A stretch of 64,000 nt of DNA from Kappaphycus alvarezii (taxonomy: Eukaryota > Rhodophyta > Florideophyceae > Gigartinales > Solieriaceae). Each line of letters opens with the position of its first letter. The first letter of the stretch is position 1. Below are positions 11,101 to 25,200 of this stretch, piece after piece. The notes under the pieces were generated by a model that did not search any database, was not told the origin of the DNA, and was given only the letters and a program-made list of their open reading frames with translations. The position numbers were made by a program, and so were the translations under genes. Location of the stretch: positions 310,001-374,000 of the forward strand of contig NADL03000649.1 of the NCBI GenBank assembly GCA_002205965.3, read 5' to 3'.

Positions 11101-12300
11101 GCTGGCTGTTTAATTGCTACGGAATTCTCAATCGACTGCCCAGCATCCCTCTTGGCTTTCGGAGTGGCTCCTTCCGTTTCGTCACTCGTCCTCGATTCCT
11201 TGGCTTGTAAAAGAAGGGGGGGATTGAGAGGGTGGGGTTCTTTTCAGTTGCCCCTCGACAGTGATTCTTTCACCTTGTGGGTCATCGGCATTGTCATTAC
11301 AGAGTAGTACAGCCGAGACTACATGCTTTTCAAGTCGGGATACTCATTATTGATCTTCTCCTGGATTCGGTAATCAGTGTCGTTTTACTCCTATACTGCT
11401 GGGCAGTAATATGCCTGGTCTTCGGCATTGGGGAAAATGGGGGTGGTCTACTGCGAGAAACAGTCCCAAGAGCAAGCACTCAAATCATGTTGCAGGATTA
11501 TCAGTACAAATAACTGAGCATTTCCGTCAACTAAATAATAGCTGGCAGCCCATTCACCAAGCAGGTGGTGTTGAAAGTGACCATCAACGCGGCGTGTCAT
11601 TGAAAGCGGATCATCCTCGCCCTGGAGTATTGGTCCAAGGCTCGGCTGGCGACCGTTGATGTCACCTCTTTGATCTGACAGAACGCAGCGGGTTACCGCC
11701 CTTTAAGGGGACGTAGTTCCTCCCCGTTACTGTGTCGGTACACCTTTTCGAGTTCGATGGTTGTCTGGAAAACTTTAGGGTAGATCGAATATTTCTTCCA
11801 ACAGCAAAGACACCCCAAACTTTCCCCCGTCAAGAGTGGACATAGGAATGGGGACCAGCCTGTTGCTATCTCGCTATTCGGCAATAAACCCCTTGTATTT
11901 TCGTAGGGTTACCAGCCTGAGCTGCGTTCAAGCCCAACAAGCGGTTGAAGTTTCTCATTCTGAGGTTATCAGGCTAGCGAGTTAGTAAAGGTAACATCAG
12001 ACTAGTCTGTGCCACCGCGGGGCCCTGTTGCCATGACACCGGGCTTCCCCTTGTGTTCCCTGTATGACCGCGGTTCATGACAGGACGCCTGTCACCGAGG
12101 CTGAGTTCGTAACCGAGCAAAGTGGCCGGATCATCGTGTCTGCCGATCTGCCAAGAGCCGCATCTAAAGTGGATAGGGTGGCCGCCATAGAAGTCCAGGC
12201 TTTCCGTACACTCGAACACCTGACAATCAAGCAGGGAATTTTTTATTACCAAACCGGTCCTTTCTGCAAATTCCTGTTCCTTCCATCTCGAGATCCATCC
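11101..12300. other. Unassigned transition region
   Basis: Mixed-composition DNA between the left island and the AT-rich desert. A minus-strand frame at 11974-12252 (including GGHPIHFRCGSWQIGRHDD) and another at 11693-11884 have moderately complex composition, but I recognise neither. They could be exon fragments or pieces of a mobile element. Confidence 0.3.
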
Positions 12301-15300
12301 TTGACTTCTTCAAACTATTAGTCCCACCTTTTCTTTCAAATGGAAAAAACCCTACAGTACTTTTCCTTTATAAATCTAAATTCACTGGACGACTCCATTT
12401 TCTATTCCATATCTAAAGATTTGATCATCCTTTTCGAAAAGAAGTCTTTCGACTCGTGATCTCTTTCAGATTCAAATTCAAATTCAGTTCCAATATTTTA
12501 TCAAGCGTGTTTTTTGTCATTGCCCTGAATGCATGAAAATCCAAAGTCGCTACATTGCCTTGCATTTTTTATTTCGACACAGGCTGTGAAAGTTTTCGAA
12601 GACATTACTCTATTTAAAGTTAAATAGCAATGTCTTTGAAGCAAAAACTCTGCCATCAACCACTCCAGGGATCGGGAGATGTGGAGGATTGGGTGGAACG
12701 ATGGAATCACCCGTTGTACAACGGTGGAGGTATTGATGTGGAGGATAGAGGGAAGATCGAAGTGTAATCGTCATCTCGGACTCCTTTGTGGCGGATTGAG
12801 CGGAATTTGACGGTCTTGCGGAGGGACTCATGGACCTTGAGATGTCCGGCGACACTATCTATCATTATGGACCATTCGACACAATTTATAGGGACTGCAT
12901 TGAAGGTATGGATATTTTGGTGGAATTCGTTGGCTCTGATCACGACGACGAAGAGTTTGAATAGGAAATATAGATTTTTATCCTGAGAGTATCCACTGTT
13001 AGTTTTATAATCCACAAGACTCCCTTTAATGCATTTTATGGTATTTACTATGTTTGTTTGAGACTTTAGGGTTATTAAAAAGGTATATAAAAGCTCAGTA
13101 CAATGTTTTCTCAAGGAGAGAGCAAGCAAGTCGGGAGACAACTTCAAGTGCAGACCCAAGTTTGTCTAGAAGTTGAATGTCAACTTAAGCATAAGAAGCA
13201 TTTTTTACGTCAGTCCCTGAGTAAATTTGGTAGACTTTGTGCTTTCTATACTCAATAGTAGCCATTTAAACTCTTGCCCTTATCTAACTCTTCTTGTTTC
13301 CACAACCATACTTCGGTAGCACTTTTGTCGCTTGCAATACCTCCATCTTGGATAATTCGTTCTGAGAATATCAAAATCTGGCAATTAGTTTCTACCAGGG
13401 CTCCCAATTAAAATAATGGGACCTGAAAAACAATTTTTTAACTATACCAATAAGTTTTGGGTGCAAAAACAGTCTTCATACCTGACGTAAGGGGGTATTG
13501 GACCTTTCCTTGGCTCCTGGGAGTTATACAGAGGTCCAGAAGGCTTTTGTGTGGTAATAACCCAAGGGAAGGTCCTCAAAAGTTTTTGCATGGACCCTCT
13601 TGGTCAGCTTCTTAGCGATGGAACATAAAGGGATAATGTTCTGAAATTAAGAATGTCTACAGGGCAACAGGATGAATTGCAAAAGGTTAAATGCTGTTCT
13701 GGCCTCTGGGTAACCTTACAGCCGATCCTAGAGGATGCTATTGATCACTTGGCTTGTTTTATTTGGGAATTAGATGCGGCATGCAGCTGCACGGTAAAGA
13801 AAGTTATACATTGGAACATTCAACATCACTCGGATGAGTCGAGATGAGTCAGAACTGTATGTCCACTCTTCTGTTTCCCTCCCTTATTGCTGCGATTGTT
13901 ACTGACAAAAACCTCGTTTCATGCGTATACACCACTTCTCCGATACTCCAATAAAGTTATCAAAAATTTCCGTGTCATTGTGTTCAATGGTGAACGCCAC
14001 AGTCATAACTGCTCAGGAGAACGTCCTACTCAACTGCTGTCTCATCTGAACGGTAAAAATTCGAGTTCAATCAATATAAACTCTCCGAAGACGGCAGCAT
14101 GAAGTCGGGAGCAAGGGTACTTAAATTTGTAAAGAAGGCTTTGTAGGAGTACTTAAGAAAACCACCACCCCCGATGATAAAATTGCAAAGGCCGTGGATG
14201 TGGTGATTGGTCAATGTAATGTAACCAGTTTGCTTCGGTCCAAGATCGTAACATTGAGCTCCCCACAGATCAATGATAAGGTAAATGCAAGCCTGGTTAG
14301 TGATCCTCTCGAAAACTTTTTGCAGATGGATCAATTAAAGATTTAAACTGTATTAGAGATCGAAAAATATTAAATATGGTTCTGCGGTCGGACAAGCGCT
14401 CTCACAGAAGTCTATTTGACAAAAATTCTTGCCGCTCAGCGGGTTAACTTTTGAGTTTGATTTTTTGGAGCAGAGAGCGAGTAAACGATGGAAATAAAAG
14501 GCTCGATTACGCTTGGCACTCTGAGCTGGGAAATTAAAAGGCTGAGGAGTGGTCTCATCTTTGCTGGCCTGCCAAATTTGAAGATAAAATTAAAAAGGGA
14601 TCCTGTTGTAAAGGAAAATTACATTACGCGTGAAGGATGAAATATACACCCAGGAGACTGTAGATATAGGCCTAATAAAAATCTTGGGCAGGCAGAACCA
14701 AACATAAATACAATTCAGCATTGCATAAAAATTTTTCACACCGTTACTGTCGTTTAATTCGCTTCAACATCCCCATGGATGCCATAATTGCCTCCAACAT
14801 AAACTCTACAATAGCTAGCGCATGATTAAAACAAGGAAAATGTGCTGCAACGATCTTATGTATTGATGACGACCAATGTGCGAATCACCAGGACCGTCAA
14901 AGCGACAACCATGAAAATTACTCCAAAAGGTAGAGAGCGACAATAATGCGTTCGGACTCCTCTTGTCCCAAACCATGTGACGGCCTGCAGTCTTGAAAGC
15001 TGCAAGAGCTTAGTTCTTTGAACTGGAGGATTTTGCAGACTTATAGTGGTGAAGACTTGTAGAATTGGTCCTCAAGGACAGCGAATCGAAGTATTTCACC
15101 CGGATAGCACTTAGCTAGCAATATAGTTGGATCCCGCAGCGGAAAACCGCAATGATGATGCTGTTAAGTTTGACATATGCTGCGATTATGTAACCGACCT
15201 AATGAACGTTGCAAATCGTCGGACTTTAGTCCGAGATATATCTAAGTGACTGCCTGTTACTCCAAGCATTCCAGAAATAGTGTACAAATGTACAAAATTA

Positions 15301-15399
15301 TACACATTTAATTTCGAAAACTCCTCCCACCGGAAGAGGAATTGTTATTGTCTATGAGAAACTAATCGCTATATATCAGCCGCAAGTCACCCTATAGTC

Positions 15400-18300
15400 C
15401 CTTACGCAAATGGTACATCAGCTGCATAAGAATCTCGAGCACGCCAACCATCAGATCTTCGCACACAGATCCAAGCTCTCTACTGAGGTACAAAGAGTAT
15501 CCTCATTTGTATCTTAACTGATAGAAGCCCTGAATCAAGCCAGTTAGTCAACTAATGCAACCCTGGATAGTCGACCTGGCCCAAGGAAAAGTAGGCGAAC
15601 CAATTTCTCTGGAAAATGATCAATTGGCAGCTAGTGTGCTCAGATGTAAATTACCTCAGACCTAAAGATGTAAATATTACATTAAACGTAGTGCACAGAT
15701 GCTTGTATAGCAATGCCCATGAGTGGCGGATGGTCCATTCCAAAATAGAAGAAGTAAAAAAATTAAATACTGTCAGACTTTGAAGGGTGCTTCAATCCAG
15801 CTGTTTAAAAAATTGAGCAAAGAGAAGATCGCTCGAGAAAGCTTTCCTGTTGGAAAAAAGTGAAGGTGTTCCTATCTTCAAAGAAGACTTCAACAAAATT
15901 ATACTGGACATCACCGATATTGGAGTTAAAGACCAGATAGATCGTTACCCTCGCGATTTGAAGGCCTATATCAGGAAGGTATTATGCACCAAGGATATGT
16001 CAGCATGAGAGACTGATAACGAGTGGAATCGACCTATCGTAGTTCTGGACCCGGTAACCTGCGAAAGTCTCCTGGAGGAAAGAATGGAATGGAAGCCCTT
16101 TTGCTGGAAACGGAGGTCCAGTACCTATTGAAATCGCGAGCTTAGAATTAAAACCGGCTCAGTTTATAGGAGCTTGGAATAGCAGAATGTGAAAGATGTA
16201 TGGGCGATAGTCTCTGACTCTGTGCGGACGAGGCGCAAAAAGGAAAATCTTGGGTTCGTTGGATACCTCCCCAACTGAGTGATGGTAACCGTGACCCGGG
16301 TTTATTTAGACGATTGCGGTTGAGTCCCCTCGAGAGATAGAAAGTCGTACCCTAATCTGGATCATTCTAGACTGACATTACTTAAATGTAATGGATGCAA
16401 TCCATTGCCTTCTTCAGTAACCTGGTTACTTAGTGTCAGCCTTATTGAGTCCCAGTAGCCCCTAAATACACCTAGGACAAACAGGTGGAAAATAGTGCTT
16501 TCGAAAAGCTAAAATGTAAAGAAAAGGACTATAATGTAAAGGCAGGAAGAGAAGAGTTTTTCAGAGGGGAAGTATGTGGAGTCTACGCCAGAATATCAGG
16601 TGCAAACAGAAAGTACATATGGCCAAACACTTTAAAGCATAGAGGAACTTATTGAAGGTCCACCGTCAGTTTAAGTTCCTTGCAAAACCTAAAAGATCCG
16701 GTAATTATGCAAAGAAACCCGAGATATACCAGTGATCCAAAGAAGAACCCATCGTGTCCACCAAAAGGTCGAATGCAACAGTCACTGGAATATTATTTCT
16801 TGTCTTTGAAAGAATGTACAAACACCCTCTCATTTTCAAACTAATCATTTCGGTTGGGCCAGAAAAGATTCTTATAGATCTGTTGTTGAGATCAACTTCC
16901 TGAGAGAGCCATTTCGCAAACATTATCTGATCAACCTCCTTAGAGATTCATTTTGCAAACATCAACTAATCAACATCCTGAAAGATTCATTTCGCGAACA
17001 TCAAATAAGAACCACCAATTACAAGGAACTTGCTGAAATGGCTAGCGAGGCGGATCAGGCACTTCACGAAGTGTTGAATTCTGTCCGCATACAGATTAAG
17101 ACCGATACGGAACCGTTTTTTCAGCGAGCCCATTGAAGCGTTATGATGCAATTATTGGAAAGGAGTATTGCGCCCCTATTGGAACGAAAATCAACTACTT
17201 TAATAACTAGTTACTTCTGATGATACATTAGTGGGTCCGTTTGTATCTTTCAATGCCGTAGCTAGAGATTCAGAAAAGAAAATTGAGTTACTTTCGATCT
17301 TACTTCGACGGCTAGATTGTGGTGCGTATAGTAAATTTTGGAAATATTTTCTGATGCATAGAAAGAGAAGCTTCCAAAAAGTTTGCCCTGAGAAGGAAAA
17401 AGAACTTTGATATAGAATTTCAAGAGGATGCAAACCACATAAGAAAGGTCTCTACAGACTCCCTGACGAAGAGATGTCAGAACTCCGAAGAAAGGTAGAC
17501 GAGATATTTAAATATGAGTGTATCCGTAGTAAGACCCCTTGAGGAGCTCCTATTCTATTCGTAAGCAATAAGGATAATGATATACGGATGTTTTTTATTG
17601 CAGAGCCTTAATTAAGCTTACTGAGAGAAAAATTTTCCTTCAACACGAATTGATTGCATTTAAGACTATCTTAAAGGAGCAAAGTACTTCAGTAGAATTA
17701 ATATTACATCTGGTTATCATCAGATTAGCCTACACGAAACTAAATTCCTTTTACGGAATTACGAACACGATTAGGGCACTTTGAATTTCTTGTTCAGTCG
17801 TTTCGAACCATCAACGCCCCAGCAACTATCATAACCTTAATGAATGAAATTTTGAAAAACCAGCTTGAATTATCCATGATCGTCTTTCTGGATGGTATTC
17901 TCATCTACAGTAAGACATACAAAGATCACTTGGATCATATCCCTGCTGTACTGGAAACCATCAGAAGAGAAAAAATGTTTGTAAAACTACCTAAATAGGT
18001 TTTTGGAGTTACAGTAGTAGAGTACCCGGGACGCAATATTTCCCAGAGCGGTATTGTTTTGATCGAAATGTGATAATGAATTCATGGAATGGCCGATACC
18101 AAAAAATAAGCTACAAGCACAGTCTTTTCTTGGTTTTTTCAATTACTACTGGAGATTCATAAAATGATTTTCAATGCCTGTGGAAATTTTAACAGAATTG
18201 AAAATAAGGGACAATTTACAATGTAACTGCGCCCAAGATGAGACCTATAAATACTCAAGCAAAAAATTTGTAGTGCACCAGTAATCAGAAACTTCGACGC

Positions 18301-19930
18301 CACCTTTCCTATCTACGTAACACGGATGCGTCACACTATGCAATTGGCGCCGCGTTGGAACAGAAATAATTAATTTCTAAAAGACCGGTCTCTTTTGCTT
18401 CCAGGACTCCTCACGTTGCCGGGCAAAATTATTCGGCCATGACAGGGACCTTTTGGCCGTTGAAGATTCCCTCAAGTAGCGGAGGTCCTACTTTAAGTAA
18501 AGCTCAATCGGGCCACTATTCCTCAAGATACCTAGAAAACCAAGAAAAATTGTCGCCGAGAAAAGTGATACATATGGAAAGATCAGTTAGTTTAGAATTC
18601 AAAAGAATCCGCATTTCAGTAAAATAGAACGGATTGGAGGATGCCGTATCAATGCAACTACAAGATGTTTCGTCATCTGATCATAGGAGGAATTCATTCC
18701 TCCAAGACTTTATTACCAAGAAATCCTCAGAGCCAAGCCAATAATATTTCAACTACATAATTCGCGAAAACTGAGATAGTGGGTCAAGCAGAAGACTATT
18801 TTACGGATGGGAACCTCAAAACCTATTATCAAGACACGAAAGCGCCCTTTGAGCATGGAGGGTGCTTTTACTTAGAAAAGGAAATATTCATGTACCAGAA
18901 GGGAATTTTAGAGTCAAGTCCCTGCATTAATACCATTGCACACCTAACATTGGAAACAGAGGAATAATCAAAACGATCAATTAAGTATGATAAAAGTACA
19001 ATTAGAAAATTTAAGATCGGATGTAATACGGTACGTTCATTCCTCCTAATTTAAGAGAACCAAAGCAAACAGTTAGAAGACCGCGGTTCTTTTACGACCA
19101 CTAGAAACACCAAAAAACAATTGGACTCACATAAAAATGGATTTCGTCACAAACTCTCCCAATATCGAAAACAGGAAACAACGGCGTGTTCACAGTCGCA
19201 GACAGACTTTCTAAGATGATCAGAATATTACCAGCGACACCAAAAAATTCTCCTGAAACGGCTCTGCTGTTCAAGAATAATTTATGAAGGAACAAAGGAA
19301 TACCAGACAATATCATGTGTGACCAAGATCCCATTTTCAAGTGTAGATTTTGGACAAACCTCCTCGCTCTACCAGGGCAAAAGGTATACAATTCTTCTAA
19401 GTAACACACACACACTGATGGAAAGTCGGAGATAATGAACAGAAAGATCGAGCCTCGACAAATCAGATTGGCATAATCACATAGTAGTTTGATTTTGCTT
19501 ACAACTCCTCTACGAATGTAACCACTACTCTCTCACCATTATTCCTCAACTATAGACTTCGAACAAGAAAAATGAAGTTGGACATTTTAGCATTAGAAAA
19601 CTTAGAGGAAGCAGGTTTCCTTAGAAATATGCTCGAGCCATTAAGGAAACTCCTGAATCAAATCCGAACATACAGTCAATCCACAGCAAAATATGGAAAA
19701 AGAACAGAAAAACATCTGGTTCCAAGGTTGATGAAAACATTTGGCTATCAAAAAAGATTCTATCACTCGAAGATTAGGCCAGATATCGCAAACTGAACTA
19801 AAAGTATTGTGGTCCGTTTGAAATCACTGAAGACATTAACGGCGTGACGTAGCGTCTGAAATTACCGCATCCGATGATTGACAGAGGAATACAAAATGAA
19901 TTCCATACTAGCCTATTGAAGCCTTTCTTT
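15400..19930 (+). mobile_element. Degenerate Ty3/gypsy LTR retrotransposon
   Basis: Fragments appear in Ty3/gypsy order on the plus strand. A gag-like stretch lies near 15.8-16.0 kb (DQIDRYPRDLKAYIRK). Reverse transcriptase runs from 17.47 to 18.05 kb: EMSELRRKVDEIFKYECI, GAPILFVSNKDNDIRM, INITSGYHQISLHETKF, MIVFLDGILIYSK. RNase H is near 18.33 kb (DASHYAIGAALEQ, RPVSFASRTPHVAGQNYSAM). The integrase core is at 19.1-19.4 kb (GVFTVADRLSKMIRILPA, CDQDPIFKCRFWTNL), and the integrase C-terminal end at 19.79-19.92 kb (YCGPFEI, FHTSLLKPF). Many stop codons and frame changes interrupt it, and the catalytic LDD of reverse transcriptase reads LDG, so the copy is dead. Flanking long terminal repeats and target-site duplications were not identified. 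Confidence 0.88.
16904..17011 (+). repeat. 39-base in-frame tandem repeat in the gypsy relic
   Basis: Two full 39-base units (16904-16942, 16943-16981) and a partial third are about 75-85% alike. Each has a core of CATTT, GC(A/G)AACAT and AATCAAC-like positions. In the element's frame each unit codes for 13 residues (FRKHYLINLLRDS, then FCKHQLINILKDS, then FREHQIR), so the repeat arose while the region was coding or preserves frame by chance. Confidence 0.75.
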
Positions 19931-20359
19931 CAATCTGATATCTGCAGAATTAGTAGACCCCTAAACTATGTACCATAGGTAGCACAAAATAACAAATAAA
20001 GAGGAAAAGATTGAATTCGAGAGTTGTTGGCTGCATTCACCCTTCATTAGTGAGTATATGACATTAAACATAAAAATACCGACGAAAAATCTTGTGAGTA
20101 TGGTAGTTGAGTAGCTGATGTAAATGAGAGTAGCAAACCACATGTATAAAATTCACGTCGATATAACACAAGAATGGAACAATATGTACGTAATTATTGA
20201 TAAAGAAAAATAAAAGACTATTTCGGAGCAATCAAGTATATATGAGACTTACAAAACTGGGTTGTTACCGAAAATTAGGTAAAAATTGATCTACAGCAAG
20301 AATAATGATGATAGGGAAGCAGAGGCACCTTTTTATCTCTTTAGGAAAGGAATGCCAGA

Positions 20360-20385
20360 GGTTAAAGTACTCCTGTACTTTAACC
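20360..20385. repeat. Perfect 26-base inverted repeat
   Basis: The 11-base arm GGTTAAAGTAC is followed by the loop TCCT and the exact reverse complement of the arm. It lies about 430 bases beyond the last recognisable integrase sequence, in otherwise featureless AT-rich DNA. A partial copy of the central part (agtactcctg) follows directly. Confidence 0.8.
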
Positions 20386-23300
20386 AAGTACTCCTGAGAA
20401 ATTTCTGACTATAATGAAGATGAAACGAGGGTGGAGCCCTTGTTGAAACGAAATTATAAATATATCAAGAGAGGTTCTATAGAGGCTAAATAGGATGCAT
20501 CACATCAATTAAATTCATTACATATTGTTAAGGATCCTCGCCCAGCTAATACGACCATACGGAAAGGGTTTGGAATCAGAGATAATATTTTCATATATCA
20601 CGACCCATGGCTTTTGTAACCTCGTCACAGTTGGATTTCACGCGAAGAAGTTGATATTATGCTAAACTAGGTATAAATAATCCCTTTCTGCTCCTGATAC
20701 GTTTCAGTGTTTTGTGAAGAGTAGAAATGAAGTTGTAAATCTTACTTGAATTCAATAGTGCTCCCATACTCAGAACAATAATCCGCTGTATGTCCCGCAA
20801 ATAGAGTAAATATTTGAAGAACTGGTATTTCTTCGAGTCTTTTCGACAATTCAAAATTCTAAATACAGGTAAAAAATTTGAGATGGCGGAGGGATGAAAG
20901 AAAATGATCTAGTATGTTGAGATTAGAAACAGTTCTTCTTCCTAATTATAAAGATTGTATATTATTGATTCTCTATCTAACATTCAGATGATGATTGATG
21001 ATTTTTCAATCGACTTGCACTTCTAGCGAATCTATTCAAAATACGTCAAAATATTTTCTTTCCAAACGGAACAGCATACAAGAAAACTATCTGCGTTATT
21101 TGGTATTGTAGGTAGCACCAAGCTGAGATTATTTATCTATAAACCACAATATTTCATTCAAGAACGAACCTTTATCAGAAATAAGTTTTTCAATACGAGC
21201 CCAAGACTAACACTGAAAAGGAAATCCCGACGACACTTACGCTTTTTAAAATATTGAATGCTCAATCCAGAGCTTATAAGTATTTTACAGCTATAATACG
21301 AGGGAACTCAAGAATAAATATGTAAAGTCATCGGAATTACACAGACTGACTTCCTAGAAAAATTTTTCTTTCGTTTGGGGTAAGAAGTTCTATCATCTCT
21401 CGAAAAACTGAAGGAATCTCTGAGCTTAGCACCGGATACGTGTTATCCGGGCTTCTAAAAACGTTTCCTGATGGAGAGAAAAGATTTGAAGAAAATTATA
21501 AGAGCTTTTCTAGTACAGAAAATTATTCGGACTATTCCCGAAAAGAGTACGTAAGAATTTTTGAATTTTCTCCAGAAAGAGAGCAATTACACCAATTATG
21601 CGGAGAAAAAATAATTCAGATACTAAAGAGAATATTACTGGGTGATGTACGATATTTACAGGTTCCGCCTCTTTCCAGTTCCTGAAAAGCCCCTTGATAA
21701 TGTTTCGGATCACATATGACACCGATTTAACTATCGCAAGAATCGACCGCACGCTAGTTGACTGTATTTCATTGCTGAATATGAGTTTAACGCGATATAA
21801 ATATCTGGAGACACCAATCGGCTTCAAATTTACATACTATAGATGCCATAAACCAAGTTATCTTAATTACTGAAAAAACACAGAAAATTGCCTGAAATGG
21901 TCGTTCTGGGATGTTGGTTTGGCCCGGATCATTAAATAAAGGATGTGACGCCCTATCTAAAATTTAAAGTTATCCCGAAAAAGCAGAAATAATTTACTAT
22001 TGCGTCAGGAGTCTTGTTAAATTTTTTTGTCTAGAATGACCAAATGTTTTTGTCCCTCACCGATAAAATTTAGATTATGGACGATAGAATATGCAGAAAC
22101 AGATTCTGTAGTGTTAACGGGCAATATCTGCCACTGGGGCCCAGTTTGGTTGTAAGGCTCGTCCCAGAAAGTTTCCTGTGTTTGGGGAGCAAAACGATAT
22201 CTGCCAGCATGTCAATTCGTATGTAGGGTGATAAACAGTGGTTTATGATCCAAATTATTATACATTCTTACTTTTTTCTCTCAGTGGCGTCTTCCATGAA
22301 CTATTAATGTTACAATGGACTTTTCAGGGAACATCTATATCTGCCGCGGAAAGCGAAATCTATGTATTGATTTGGAGAATCATTTCTCAAGGCCAATGAT
22401 TCAAGCTATTAGGACACCGAATGCTGATGTTGTTGGAAAATTTGATGGAAGAGATCGTTTATTCCTCTGGTCAGCCAAAAGTGACCAGTTGTAAAGTTGC
22501 AGACTGCTCTCCTTGATTATAGCTCAAAAAATTGTATGGGGATATCGATATCTGATAGAAGAAGTGGAATAACCTCTACTCCAATGGAATCACGGAGCGT
22601 GTTAGGGGCTAAATTAAAAAGTACATCACAAAAATTTTCTGAATAACTGTAAGGGATGGGTAGCAGGTATATGAAGAGTGTTACTTGGGGCTACTTAAGA
22701 CTACCCTTCGCTAGCAATCCTCCCCTTTCTTCGACCAACTGGCTCGTTCAGAGCATTAAACCATTCGATAAAGCCACACTTCTGGATAACACCACAGATT
22801 AGTGGATGGGATGTAGTGGTCGTAGCCGATCAAAGAATTGATAGGGAAAGAACTATTTGATTTTTAGTAGTAGCGAAGTAATTTTAATAGGTGACATTAT
22901 AACATCAGGAAAACGTATGATTATACCTTCTTGATATAAGTGGTTGAGACAATTCTAGATCTTAGTAGCTCTCGATTCTCGTTACATGTTTAAAAATTAC
23001 GTGAGAAGATATCATGTAAGTCATAATATTCGTACCGGCGATATCATTCCCGAGGAAACCCAATTTTTTTGTCTTTAGTTCCAAAGATAAATAAGTCGGC
23101 AGATCTTTGGATCTATTTCAACTACATGCATTAGGCCCCTGTTCAAGTTTCAAATTAGTACTTATGTCTCTTTCCTTTTTCATTTTTATTTATACGTCGT
23201 TTCACATTCTATCTCTACAGTAGACTCATTGGTTCTCAGGTTGAATTTTATCTCGAAATGTACTCATTTTTATACATTATGGATAATGTTTCTAGAAAAG

Positions 23301-25090
23301 AAGTCAACCGTTCTTTTCTACCGCATTCGGTACATAAGCGAAGAAAGGCATCAGTTGGAAGAAACGATTGAGTACGAGACCGCAAAGTATTCAGATGAAC
23401 ATAATATGTAAATTATATCCACAGCAGTCATTCATCACTCAGAGGTGCAGAAATCTGTCTCTCTTAACGCTCGAAGCAAGTAAAAGGAACTTAGAAATGC
23501 TCCGAAGTCTATTAAGGCCTCTGAAAGGTTCATAGTTACCGAGGGGGGCCAATTACCGTACATTCCACCAATATGTTTAAAATGGAATGGAAGCGTCTCG
23601 AAGATAGAAGTCAGAGGGACAAAGAAGGTTTAAAACGATTACATAATCGTCTAGATATTATAAAGACATGAAGACTACTGGTAACATTTGAGTCACTCCC
23701 GGTCCATGTTTTGGATGTCAACATCGGTTTTGCTAACAAAACCGTAACTTTATTAAATTATAGTCGTCTCTGAATACGTTTTATTCAATAACTTCGAGTT
23801 AATGGAGAGCAAGTTCAAATAATTTATACATATATACTGTGGCGTTCGGATGCAGTCGAAAAAAGAGAATAGCCGTAGTTAAAATATAACTTGGAGTAAA
23901 TTTAGTTGCACTGTACTTCAGTGTATTTTACTAATGTAACGTGGAGAATCTTTGATTTAGTCTTTTAATCAAAATTTCGTCTTCATATTTTAAATACGTT
24001 GCTATCCAATCAAGTATTTAAGTAAAATTCTCTGAGTACATGTCGTTTCAGTTGATGAATTTTCAAGTGGTCCTCTGATATATTATTACGGCTGCGGAAA
24101 ATCTATTTTGTACTTTTTAAATTTTTCTTTCAAACCGTGACTGCTGGGCTTGTTCTGGCTAGTATGTTTTAGAGTATTTATACGGGCTACTCTGGGATTT
24201 CTGTATTACTCATCCGATTAGGAGGGTGGAAATAGTTTTCAACGCGCAATTTGTATGGGTTTCTTCAACGTTTAAGCACTGAAGATTTTACTTACTCCTG
24301 GAAACAGGAAAACGGTTAATGAATAGTTTATTAACTACTCCTTGCAAACAATATAATAAGATTCCTACGGGTGGACTTTTAAACCATACTGAAGAGATTA
24401 GTTAGTGAGAAGAGAACTAGATCTATCTAACTATCATCATCTACTGAAATATCAAATATCACTGGGGTTTTTTACTTGTAACCTTGACACTTCAGCATCC
24501 TGCTGAAAATAGAAAGAACAAAAAGAGGATAGTAAGCAGAAATAACTGTTCAAATGAAACTATCACTTTTAAAATGTTAAAATCTGAACTCCCTAAGAAG
24601 TTTTAATTTAGACAAGGCTATAATATTTTTAAATTATTCAGTGCTCTTAACCTACTGCTGCCAAAAATATGATACATAGAAAATTTAAGGAAACTTCCAT
24701 ATTGAATCTAGAAGAAGAGATGGAAGACTCGGAAAAAGATAGATTGTAACCTAAAAAATTAGTTTATCAAATAAGAACATTCTAGAAGCAGGTGGAAAAT
24801 CGAAAGTAGCGGTATGGAAACATTTTCAGGCATATCAGAAGCAAAAGCAAACTATAACCTATTGATAAACGAAACAAATCTCTTTTATCTAGTTCCACGC
24901 TGTTCCTCGCTAATTAGACTACACAAATTCATGTCCGTAATTTTTATCGTTCTTACTCGTATCAGCTGAATTTTCAATTATCCAAGTTTCTTGTGGTCAT
25001 TCTTATAGTTTCTATAGGTATGAAAATTGATACATACTTAAATTTCTTGTCCTAATAGCTTGAAAAAAGCACAATCCTGGTGTTAAGAAT

Positions 25091-25200
25091 GCCACTTATC
25101 CGCTCACTTTAGTGTACATATTTAACTTGAACTGTACCAAGACAAGTTCATATAGCCACTTATACTCTCCCGTATCGTACATATTTAACTTGAAATGTTC
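25091..25200. repeat. 64-base tandem duplication
   Basis: Two adjacent copies start with gccactta at 25091 and 25155, and both contain the identical 18-base string gtacatatttaacttgaa. The sequence between the matching ends has diverged. No coding meaning is visible. Confidence 0.65.

Noticed and set aside
11660-12100. Fragment of ribosomal RNA or a tRNA
   Set aside because: The moderately structured, GC-rich look prompted a check, but no conserved rRNA core sequence or tRNA arms were found.
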